From NCBI GenBank assembly GCA_030044045.1, contig JASHWO010000118.1:1-5455 (forward strand): a stretch of 5,455 bases of DNA. The letters are read 5' to 3'. The position numbers and the translations under genes are program-made. Shown in pieces: positions 1 through 4,980 of the stretch (within the stretch, counting starts at the first letter, position 1; every line of letters begins with the position of its first letter). Under the pieces are notes generated by a model. It was not told where the DNA came from. It saw nothing but the letters and a program-made list of their open reading frames with translations, and searched no databases. This DNA is from Acidimicrobiales bacterium (GTDB lineage: Bacteria; Actinomycetota; Acidimicrobiia; Acidimicrobiales; RAAP-2).

Positions 1-2217
1 CGTCACGTCGATCACCGCGCCGGCCAGGACGAGCTGTGTCGGGTTGACGTTGCCCGTGGCCACCTTCTGGAAGCTGGCGGCGACCAGCAGCGGGTCGGTG
101 AAGGTCAGGCTGGCCGTGGCCCCGGGGTCGACGGTCACCTCCTGCACCGGGTCGGGCGAGGGCAGATAGTACCCAGGCGGGGCGCTGACCTCGGTCACCT
201 GGTAGTTCCCCGGGAGGAGGCCCGTGTCGTCGTTCCCGGCCGGCGAGCATGTCCCTGTGAGGGCGGTGGTGCAGTCGCCCAGGTCCACCGGGTACGTGCC
301 GCTGCCGCTCGGGTCGTAGCGGACGTCGAAGACGGCGCCGACCAGGGGGTCGCCCGTCTCGGCGTCGACCTTCTCGATGCGGAGCTGCCCGGGCACGACG
401 GCGTCGGCCACCGTCGTGGTGGTGGTGGTGTGCCCTGCCGTGACGGCCACTGTCCAGGGAGCGACCGTGCCGTAGCCGGGGGGCGCCGTGGTCTCCACCA
501 GGTGGTAGGTGCCCGGGAGGAGCCCGGTCAGGGTGTTCGACACCCCGCCGGCGCCGACGGTGAGGGTGCCCACCGTGGTGGTGGCCGGGGCCGGCCCGCT
601 CACCGTGAAGGCGGCGCCGGTCACCGGCCAGTAGGCGGTGTCGTTGCCGGTCTTGGTGAGCTGGAGGCTGCCCAGCAGCTCGTCGCCGAAGGTCACCGAT
701 GCCGTCGTGGTGGCTCCGGGGTCGAGGTAGACGGCCTGGACCGGGTCGGGCGAGGGCAGCCAGTAGCCGGGCGGGGCGGCCGTCTCGGTCACCTGGTACC
801 AGCCGGGGAGCCAGCCCCCCGGAGCGTTCTCGTCCGGGGGCTGGCAGATCCCCGATACCCCGGTGGTGCAGATCCCGAGATTCTGGTCGTAGATCCCGTC
901 GTTCGCCGTGTCGAAAGCGAAGGCGAAGGTGGCCCCGGCCAGGGGCTGGCCGGTGGTGGCGTCGACCTTCTCGGCCCCCAGCTGGGCGGCCAGCACCGGC
1001 TCCTCGTAGGTGCCGGAGAAGGTCGCCGCGGTGTTGTGGCCCGGGAATACAGTGACCGTCTGGTCCGGCGCCAGGCCGTAGCCCGGCGGGGCCACCGTCT
1101 CGTGCACCACGTACTGGGTACCCGTCGTTGTTGCGGCCGGAAGTGTCATCGACGGCCCGGCTGTGCCCGACGGGCTCGTGGTGAGGGTGTCGAGCACGGT
1201 GCCGGAGGTGGTCTCGATCTGGAACTGGGCCCCGCCCGGCCCGTAGTAGGCGCCGTCGGGCACTGTCTTGTGGACCGAGATGGTGCCGGTGAGCACCGAG
1301 CTCGACTGGGTGACGCCCCCGAACCCCGTGGTCAGCACCTCGCTGGCCCCCGAGACCATCATCGTCTGGCCGCCCGAGCCCCCAGGCGCGGCGTACGCCG
1401 GCGGTGCCGTGCCCGCGGCGTCGTCCACCACGGTGATGCCCTGGGCGCTGAACAGGCCGCCTGGTGGCACCCCGTCGATGTTCCAGGTGAAGGAGATCTG
1501 CCCGGCGGCGTTGGTGGTCCCGGCCAGCCAGACGAAGTTCGAGATCTGGTTGGCAGCCGGCCCACCGGTGGGCGGCGCGGTGAGCTGGAGGCCGCCCACG
1601 CCGTTGCCGGTGGCCGAGGTGACGGTGACCGTCCCCGAGTAGTCCTGGCCGACCTGGAACGTCGATCCCGAGGGCGGGGACATTGTCAGGCCGATGGTCC
1701 ACGGCCCGGCGTAGGTGACCATGTACTGCTCGACCAGGGCCACCAGGCCGGCCGGGCCCTGCGACGCCGGGGGCGTGGTGCCGCCGGCCGACCCGTAGGC
1801 CACCTGGGCGATGGCCGCCACCGTTGTGTCCACGCCGTAGCCCGGGTAGCCGGTCCCCTGGTACGTCTCGGCGAAGTAGGCCAGGGCCGCCATCTCGCCG
1901 TCCGTGTACTCGGCACTGCCCGGGTAGGCCACCGGGCTCCACTGGTCGCCGGGCAGCTCGAGCGGGTCGGCCCCGCCGGGCTCGATGCAGTAGGCGTAGC
2001 CGCCTACGCCGGCCAGCGTGTACGCCCCGCCCCAGTGCTCCCCTGGCGTCTGGGGCCCCACGCCGGGGCCGTAGCCGTTGGCTGTCGCGCCGGCCGCCGA
2101 AGGGGGGAGGAGGCCGGCGGCGAGCGCGCCGTAGCCGGCCACCACCAGGACGCAGGCCACCATCCGCAATGGCCACTGCAGGTGGGCACGCCGCGTGCGG
2201 CGCCGTGCAGCGGTCAT
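1..2217 (-). CDS. Secreted thioester-domain / SpaA-like repeat surface adhesin, partial (C-terminus off the left edge)
   Basis: This gene encodes a secreted protein, probably an adhesin attached to the cell surface. The frame is open from ATG 2217 to base 1 (739 residues) with no stop. Residues 1-44 look like a Sec signal: a basic stretch (Arg5-Arg10), a hydrophobic core (about 19-37) and an Ala-rich cleavage region. Residues 60-150 resemble a Cys-Gln thioester domain: YCIEPG with Cys77, an AALAYF helix, then IAQVAYG with Gln138. Such domains can bond covalently to host or surface amines. Residues about 160-310 look like an Ig-type spacer. Four SpaA/Cna_B-type domains follow (about 314-406, 411-515, 517-608, 611-711), each with an early Lys (317, 417, 522, 616) and a Glu before APPGY (373, 478, 575, 676). 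A fifth starts at about 714 (Lys718). Asp512, Asp605 and Asp708 could complete Lys-Asp isopeptide bonds. An LPxTG motif or C-terminal membrane segment would be expected beyond the window. ATG 2217 is the only start between the in-frame stop at 2341-2343 and the signal peptide. The family call is firm; the thioester assignment is motif-based. Confidence 0.87.
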   Translation of the reverse strand, partial: MTAARRRTRRAHLQWPLRMVACVLVVAGYGALAAGLLPPSAAGATANGYGPGVGPQTPGEHWGGAYTLAGVGGYAYCIEPGGADPLELPGDQWSPVAYPGSAEYTDGEMAALAYFAETYQGTGYPGYGVDTTVAAIAQVAYGSAGGTTPPASQGPAGLVALVEQYMVTYAGPWTIGLTMSPPSGSTFQVGQDYSGTVTVTSATGNGVGGLQLTAPPTGGPAANQISNFVWLAGTTNAAGQISFTWNIDGVPPGGLFSAQGITVVDDAAGTAPPAYAAPGGSGGQTMMVSGASEVLTTGFGGVTQSSSVLTGTISVHKTVPDGAYYGPGGAQFQIETTSGTVLDTLTTSPSGTAGPSMTLPAATTTGTQYVVHETVAPPGYGLAPDQTVTVFPGHNTAATFSGTYEEPVLAAQLGAEKVDATTGQPLAGATFAFAFDTANDGIYDQNLGICTTGVSGICQPPDENAPGGWLPGWYQVTETAAPPGYWLPSPDPVQAVYLDPGATTTASVTFGDELLGSLQLTKTGNDTAYWPVTGAAFTVSGPAPATTTVGTLTVGAGGVSNTLTGLLPGTYHLVETTAPPGYGTVAPWTVAVTAGHTTTTTTVADAVVPGQLRIEKVDAETGDPLVGAVFDVRYDPSGSGTYPVDLGDCTTALTGTCSPAGNDDTGLLPGNYQVTEVSAPPGYYLPSPDPVQEVTVDPGATASLTFTDPLLVAASFQKVATGNVNPTQLVLAGAVIDVT
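94..1278 (-). repeat. Tandem duplication of a two-domain (about 198-residue) unit in the adhesin
   Basis: The adhesin's domains alternate between two types. Domains 1 and 3 carry APPGYG followed by an AP..TV.V..GH pattern and have no cysteines. Domains 2 and 4 carry APPGY, then LPSPDPVQ, and a C-x7-C pair (Cys450/Cys458 and Cys649/Cys657). Matching positions in domains 2 and 4 lie about 198 residues apart: Lys417/Lys616, Glu478/Glu676, Asp512/Asp708. The similarity is visible in the DNA, for example the same 19 bases at 147-165 and 741-759, 594 bp apart. This indicates that an A-B pair was duplicated. The partial fifth domain at the window edge should be A-type if the pattern continues. Confidence 0.8.
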
Positions 2218-2222
2218 CGTGG

Positions 2223-2233
2223 CTCCATCCTCC
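2223..2233 (-). promoter_or_regulatory. Ribosome binding site of the adhesin gene
   Basis: On the minus strand GGAG (2226-2223) lies 5 nt before ATG 2217, and GGAGG (2233-2229) lies 11 nt before it. The nearer one has normal Shine-Dalgarno spacing and supports ATG 2217. The next ATG (Met19) would cut off the basic region of the signal peptide. Confidence 0.6.
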
Positions 2234-2366
2234 GTGGTCCCCCTCCGGGCCGGGTCCCGGTGCCCGGTCGACCCACGCCGGGGGCGGGGCGGGGACCTCC
2301 AGGCAGTCGGTGGGGACAGTTGTACCGGGGGACGCTCCCATCACCCCTCCCCCTATCCCTCCCACC

Positions 2367-2389
2367 GGGGCGAAACCTGGGGCGAAACC
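2367..2389. repeat. 12-bp tandem direct repeat GGGGCGAAACC in the divergent intergenic region
   Basis: GGGGCGAAACC occurs at 2367-2377 and again at 2379-2389, a period of 12 bp. It sits just upstream of the proposed -10 box of the PH-domain gene. The second copy also forms a small hairpin, GGGG-CGAAA-CCCC (2379-2391). Its position suggests a regulator site or an unusual upstream promoter element, but no known motif is recognised. The rest of the 2218-2412 gap shows no gene. It has a C-rich tract at 2343-2366 and no convincing promoter for the adhesin; TACAAC on the minus strand near 2330 is a weak candidate. Confidence 0.5.
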
Positions 2390-2399
2390 CCTTGGCCGG

Positions 2400-2405
2400 T
2401 ACGCT
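2400..2405 (+). promoter_or_regulatory. Candidate -10 box of a leaderless promoter for the PH-domain gene
   Basis: TACGCT fits the actinobacterial TAnnnT -10 consensus and ends 7 nt before GTG 2413. Transcription would then begin at or next to the start codon, as in the leaderless mRNAs common in Actinomycetota. No good -35 is seen. The same geometry occurs at 3296-3301 and 4068-4073. Confidence 0.5.
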
Positions 2406-2412
2406 GGTGGCG

Positions 2413-3261
2413 GTGCCCATCTCCAGCCGGGTCCTCGACGACGACGAGGAGGTACTGGTCGACCTCCGGCCCCATTGGGTGTTCCTGCTCGGCCCGGTGG
2501 TCCTGACCGCCGTCGCCGTGGCGGTGGCCGGGGCCGTGGTGGCGGAGTTCCCCAAGGCGCCGGTGGCGGTGGCCGGGGTCCTGGCGGTGATGATCGCCGT
2601 CCCCGCCCTCTGGCTGCTCGGGCGGGTGGCGCGCTGGCTGGGCATCAGCCTGGTGGTGACCACCGACCGCATCATCTACCGCCAGGGCATCTTCAGCCGG
2701 GACATGGTGCAGCTCCGATTGCAGCGGGTGGCCGAGGTGCACTGCACCCAGACCATCGTCGACCGGGTGATCGGCAACGGCCGGTTGGTGGTGGAGCTCA
2801 CCGGCGAGCCCCCCATGGCCATCGACGACGTCCGCCGGCCGCGGGCCCTCCAGCGGGTGATCAACCGCCAGCTCGACGAGCTGGCCCACGGTGGCCCGGC
2901 GACCGGCCCGGGTCGCGATCCGTACCGGGCGCCTTCCCCGGGACGCGATCCGTACCCGGCGGCCCCCCCGGCGCCCTCGACGCGGGACCCGGGAACCCGG
3001 CCGCCGGTGGCCTGCTTCCCCGACGACACCCCGCCCCACGGCCTGCCGTTCCCGACGGGGCCGACCACCGACCCGGTGCTCCCCGCGCCGGTCGTCGCCG
3101 AGCCAGCGGGGTCTCCCGGCGCTGTTGCGCCGCCCGCCGCGCCGGCACCGTCCTCCTCCATCCCGGAGCAGCTCATCCAGCTGGACGACCTGCGGCGCCG
3201 GGGGATCCTCTCGGACGGCGAGTTCGAGGCCAAGAAGGCCGAGCTGCTCAGCCGTCTCTGA
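2413..3261 (+). CDS. PH domain-containing membrane protein with C-terminal SHOCT domain
   Basis: This is a 282-residue membrane protein of the bacterial PH-domain (bPH2/YdbS-like, formerly DUF304) group. Residues 1-21 form an acidic cytoplasmic start with DDDEEV and the LRPHW motif typical of the family. Two hydrophobic helices follow (about 22-46 and 50-76), separated by a short EFPKAP turn. The PH domain spans about 78-157 and contains VVTTDRIIYRQGIFSR and RLQRVAEVHCTQTIVDR. Residues 160-248 are a low-complexity Pro/Ala/Gly linker with a 10-residue repeat. The C-terminus (249-282) is a SHOCT domain with LDDLRRRGILSDGEFEAKK. PH and SHOCT domains are thought to mediate membrane-associated or oligomeric interactions; no specific role is known. 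The frame is open far upstream, but that part is antisense to the adhesin. GTG 2413 is chosen because it fits the leaderless promoter and the family's N-terminus. GTG 2407 would add two residues. Confidence 0.85.
   Translation: MPISSRVLDDDEEVLVDLRPHWVFLLGPVVLTAVAVAVAGAVVAEFPKAPVAVAGVLAVMIAVPALWLLGRVARWLGISLVVTTDRIIYRQGIFSRDMVQLRLQRVAEVHCTQTIVDRVIGNGRLVVELTGEPPMAIDDVRRPRALQRVINRQLDELAHGGPATGPGRDPYRAPSPGRDPYPAAPPAPSTRDPGTRPPVACFPDDTPPHGLPFPTGPTTDPVLPAPVVAEPAGSPGAVAPPAAPAPSSSIPEQLIQLDDLRRRGILSDGEFEAKKAELLSRL
2914..2956 (+). repeat. 30-bp period direct repeat in the Pro-rich linker
   Basis: CGCGATCCGTACC occurs at 2914-2926 and 2944-2956, exactly 30 bp apart, and encodes two copies of PGRDPY within the linker of the PH-SHOCT protein. 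This looks like a small in-frame slippage or duplication event in a disordered linker. The two Tyr residues are the only ones in the linker. Confidence 0.7.
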
Positions 3262-3281
3262 CCCGGATCCGTGCGAGGGGC

Positions 3282-3302
3282 AATCCTACTCATAGTAGGA
3301 TT
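3282..3302. promoter_or_regulatory. Perfect palindromic operator at the vapBC promoter
   Basis: AATCCTACT (3282-3290) and AGTAGGATT (3294-3302) are exact reverse complements separated by CAT. This 9-3-9 inverted repeat lies 6 nt upstream of the antitoxin start and covers the proposed -10 box. It is also markedly AT-richer than its surroundings. Ribbon-helix-helix antitoxins of toxin-antitoxin operons bind such palindromes as dimers and repress their own transcription, so this is very likely the autoregulatory operator. Confidence 0.8.
3296..3301 (+). promoter_or_regulatory. Candidate -10 box of the vapBC operon, inside the operator
   Basis: TAGGAT matches TAnnnT and ends 7 nt before GTG 3309, implying a leaderless transcript. 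It is wholly inside the right arm of the palindrome at 3282-3302, so a bound antitoxin would block RNA polymerase directly. No clear -35 element is visible. Confidence 0.55.
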
Positions 3303-3308
3303 ACGGCT

Positions 3309-3620
3309 GTGACGGTTCCCGCGGGGAAGAAGAAGACGTCGGTGCCGGCGCCTCGGCTCCGCGTGCGCCTCGACGTGCTGGCTCGGACTGCTGTGCAGGA
3401 GAAGGAGAAGGTCTCCCTGACGCTGGACAAGCCCCTGGTCGACGAGATCCGTGCCCAGTTCGGAGGGCGGGCGCTCTCGACGTCGATCAACGAGCTGCTG
3501 TACGCCGCGCTGGCCCAAGAGCAGCTGGGTGAGCTCGTGGACGAGATGGAGCAGGAGGCGGGGGCGCCGTCCCCGGAGGCGTACGAGCGGGTCCTGGCCC
3601 AGTGGTTCGCCGAGGACTGA
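3309..3620 (+). CDS. vapB: VapB-type ribbon-helix-helix antitoxin
   Basis: This is the antitoxin of a type II toxin-antitoxin pair: it should neutralise the downstream PIN-domain ribonuclease and repress the operon. Counting from GTG 3309 it has 103 residues. Residues 34-68 form a MetJ/Arc/CopG ribbon-helix-helix: a beta strand (KVSLTLDKP), a first helix (LVDEIRAQF), then a turn and second helix (LSTSINELLYAAL). Residues 70-103 are an acidic, helical tail with a Trp-Phe near the end, the usual toxin-binding part. The first 33 residues are basic and unusual for VapB proteins of about 70-80 residues. GTG 3393 would give such a 75-residue form. GTG 3309 is preferred because the -10 box and operator sit directly in front of it. 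The 3' end overlaps the toxin frame by 19 nt. The RHH and toxin neighbour make the function secure; the start is less so. Confidence 0.85.
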   Translation: MTVPAGKKKTSVPAPRLRVRLDVLARTAVQEKEKVSLTLDKPLVDEIRAQFGGRALSTSINELLYAALAQEQLGELVDEMEQEAGAPSPEAYERVLAQWFAED

Positions 3621-4042
3621 GGAGCGTTCGCCCCGCGCCGTGGCCGTCGGTGGTGCTCGACAGTGAGGGGTTGTGGGCCGTCGCCAGGAACGACAGCGAG
3701 GACGCCAGGGCAGTCCTCGCCGCGTCTCGAGAAGCGGGCGTTCCCGTCCTGGTGCCGGCAGCGGTGCTCGCCGAGACGCTCTTTGGTGACCGACGGGATG
3801 CCCGGGCGAACCAGGCGCTCGGGAAGTTCCACGTCGTGCCGATCTCCGAGCCGGTCGCCCGGATGGCCGCGGCGCTGAAGCGGGTGGCTGGCATGGGAGG
3901 GGTGGCGGCCACGGTCGACGCCCTTGTCGTGGCGGTATCGGCCGCCGCGGGCGGTGGCGCCGTCCTCACCGCTGATGCCGACGACATCCGGACGCTGGCG
4001 GGCGCGGTCCCGGAGGTCCGCATCCGACCGGTACGGGTCTGA
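3602..4042 (+). CDS. vapC: VapC-type PIN-domain toxin ribonuclease
   Basis: This is a PIN-domain protein, the toxin of a VapBC pair. Members of the family are Mg2+-dependent RNases that stop growth by cutting tRNA or rRNA; the target here cannot be told from sequence. Counting from GTG 3602 (146 residues), the four conserved acidic residues are present: Asp20 in VVLDSEG, Glu58 in VPAAVLAETL, Asp106 in VDALVVAV, and Asp125 in VLTADADD. The enzyme therefore looks intact. GTG 3602 overlaps the antitoxin's end by 19 nt, which suggests translational coupling. The more compact start GTG 3650 or 3653, giving MVLDSEG-like N-termini, is also reasonable because PIN proteins often begin directly at the first strand. 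GGAG at 3621-3624 is too far from either to settle it. There is a 37-nt gap before the next gene, which has its own promoter candidate. Confidence 0.87.
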   Translation: MVRRGLRSVRPAPWPSVVLDSEGLWAVARNDSEDARAVLAASREAGVPVLVPAAVLAETLFGDRRDARANQALGKFHVVPISEPVARMAAALKRVAGMGGVAATVDALVVAVSAAAGGGAVLTADADDIRTLAGAVPEVRIRPVRV

Positions 4043-4055
4043 TGACCGGTGCCGC

Positions 4056-4074
4056 CTACCGTGCGGCTACCGTG
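4056..4074 (+). repeat. 11-bp spaced direct repeat CTACCGTG upstream of the zinc-ribbon gene
   Basis: CTACCGTG occurs at 4056-4063 and 4067-4074, 11 bp apart, about one helical turn. The second copy contains the proposed -10 box of the zinc-ribbon gene. It may be an alternative upstream -10, a regulator half-site pair on one DNA face, or a chance duplication. Confidence 0.45.
4068..4073 (+). promoter_or_regulatory. Candidate -10 box of a leaderless promoter for the zinc-ribbon/thioredoxin operon
   Basis: TACCGT fits TAnnnT and ends 6 nt before ATG 4080, which has no Shine-Dalgarno sequence in the 6 nt between. The arrangement matches those before 2413 and 3309 and suggests that this gene has its own leaderless transcript rather than only reading through from vapC. 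Confidence 0.5.
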
Positions 4075-4079
4075 GCGTG

Positions 4080-4310
4080 ATGGTCACCGTCCGGTACCGA
4101 TGCACTGCTTGCGGCAACCTGACGCGGTTCGACGTGACCGCCACCCGCACCACCCGGTCGTTCCACCACTACACGGTGGGCGGCGAGCTGGTGGTGGAGG
4201 AGGTCGACGTGCTGGCTGAGTCCGTGGACGAGGTCTCGTGCCGCTGGTGCGGCCACGGGCGGGCGGTCGAGGCGCTGGAGGAGGGCGACGTTCCTTCCCC
4301 GGCCGGGTGA
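4080..4310 (+). CDS. Small zinc-ribbon protein of unknown function
   Basis: This is a 76-residue soluble protein with two CxxC pairs, Cys8/Cys11 (RCTACGN) and Cys54/Cys57 (CRWCGHG), the layout of a zinc ribbon. The 42 residues between them are rich in beta-formers and acidic residues and contain FHHYTVGGEL (28-37). No signal peptide or membrane segment is seen. It reads like a conserved actinobacterial hypothetical protein, possibly a nucleic-acid- or protein-binding module, but no function can be assigned. ATG 4080 is chosen because it places Cys8 close to the N-terminus, as in other small ribbons, and follows a TAnnnT box. Its last codon and stop overlap the start of the thioredoxin-like gene (GTGA), so the two are probably co-translated. 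Confidence 0.78.
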   Translation: MVTVRYRCTACGNLTRFDVTATRTTRSFHHYTVGGELVVEEVDVLAESVDEVSCRWCGHGRAVEALEEGDVPSPAG

Positions 4311-4852
4311 GGGGACGGGCGGCGGGCGGGACCGGCCGGAAGGCCGCCGGACCACCCCCGGCCCTGGACCGGCTCGTCCCCGTACCGACCCACCGAGACC
4401 ACCCGGCCACCGTGGCCCGCGACCTCTCGGGGCGGGGGGCCGACGGCCGGCCGGTGGCCGTGCCGGTGGTGGGGACCGGCCACTGGACGCTCCTCCTCTT
4501 CCTCTCCGGCGGCTGCCAGGGCTGCCTCCCGCTGTGGGAGGCGCTGGCCGACCCGGTGGGGAGCGGCCTGGCCGGCGACGAGCTGGTGGTGGCCGTCACC
4601 CGGGACGACGGCGAGGACGATCCCGTCGCCGTGCGGGCGCTCCTGCCGGGCCCGGTGCCGGTGGTGATGTCGTCGGCGGCGTGGGACGCCTACCGGGTCA
4701 CCGGCCCCCCGTTCTTCGTGCTGGTGGACGGGTCGGCTCCGGCCGGCCTCGACAGGGAGGTCCCGGTGGTCACCGAAGGGGTGGCGTTCGGTGTGGCGCA
4801 GGTGGCCGCCGACGTCCGGCGCGCCCGGGGCCGAGCACCGGCACAGGGGTAG
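4307..4852 (+). CDS. Thioredoxin-fold protein with CxxC motif
   Basis: This is a 181-residue thioredoxin-like protein (TlpA/AhpC-TSA/MauD type). Counting from GTG 4307, residues 58-73 give the central strand and active site: WTLLLFLSGGCQGC, with Cys70 and Cys73. VTGPPFFVLVDG (132-143) matches the family's cis-Pro strand, with the cis-Pro probably Pro135. The order strand-CxxC-helix, then VVVAVTRDDGEDDP and cis-Pro, is correct for the fold. A thiol-disulfide oxidoreductase role follows from the family; the partner is unknown. The Arg/Gly-rich N-terminus has no hydrophobic signal, so it looks cytoplasmic or partner-tethered. GTG 4307 is preferred over GTG 4238 because it overlaps the upstream stop by 4 nt (GTGA), the typical coupled start; the extra 23 residues of the longer form are a shadow of the zinc-ribbon gene. 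A hairpin follows the stop directly. The nearby Cys-rich zinc ribbon could be its redox partner (speculation). Confidence 0.8.
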   Translation: MRGRAAGGTGRKAAGPPPALDRLVPVPTHRDHPATVARDLSGRGADGRPVAVPVVGTGHWTLLLFLSGGCQGCLPLWEALADPVGSGLAGDELVVAVTRDDGEDDPVAVRALLPGPVPVVMSSAAWDAYRVTGPPFFVLVDGSAPAGLDREVPVVTEGVAFGVAQVAADVRRARGRAPAQG

Positions 4853-4877
4853 CCGACCACCTCCTGCCGGTGGTCGG
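4853..4877 (+). terminator. Hairpin directly after the thioredoxin-like gene, candidate terminator
   Basis: CCGACCACC (4853-4861) pairs perfectly with GGTGGTCGG (4869-4877) around a 7-nt loop. The stem begins one base after the TAG stop (4850-4852). There is no T-tract; G residues follow, as is often the case for GC-rich actinobacterial terminators. It could serve both converging units. It also falls inside the proposed gene relic, so it might be a coincidence of that coding sequence. Confidence 0.5.
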
Positions 4878-4965
4878 GGGCGAGCTGCTGCTCGGCACCT
4901 GGCAGCCGGTGGTCCCGGTCGACACGAACTGGGACAACCCCGTCTGCCGGCTCCGCTGCACCTGG
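4855..4965 (+). pseudogene. C-terminal relic of a YjbQ/UPF0047-family gene
   Basis: Reading the plus strand in the frame starting at 4855 gives about 37 residues that resemble the end of YjbQ-family (UPF0047, secondary thiamine-phosphate synthase) proteins: LPVVGGELLLGTWQ, followed by VVPVDTNWDNP and R.R. The LGTWQ signature near the C-terminus is characteristic of this family, and the spacing from it to VD.N..NP fits what I recall of actinobacterial members. No start lies in front of it; upstream the same frame is only a shadow of the thioredoxin-like gene. After about 4965 the frame runs on as non-family sequence into the HTH gene on the other strand. So only the last quarter or so of the gene survives, with its 5' part lost at a breakpoint near 4850. 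The assignment rests on memory of the family motif, not on an alignment. Confidence 0.55.
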
Positions 4966-4980
4966 GTGCCGCCTGAACCG

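Noticed and set aside
412..432. Trinucleotide run (about six Thr codons) as a phase-variation tract in the adhesin
   Set aside because: The repeat is in multiples of three, so slippage would only change the number of Thr residues and could not switch the gene off. The codons are also mixed (ACC and ACG).
430..2412. Very long open plus-strand frame running from 430 into the PH-domain gene
   Set aside because: The part before about 2400 is antisense to the adhesin, Arg/Gly/Pro-rich and low in complexity, as expected for a shadow frame in GC-rich DNA. The real protein starts near 2413.
1824..3308. Long open plus-strand frame that ends in the antitoxin
   Set aside because: It is an Arg/Gly/Pro-rich shadow of the adhesin and PH genes; only the part from about 3309 (or 3393) has a real domain and a promoter in front.
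3262..4042. Toxin-antitoxin operon as part of an integrated mobile element with attachment sites
   Set aside because: No integrase, transposase, terminal inverted repeats, target duplications or tRNA gene are visible around it.
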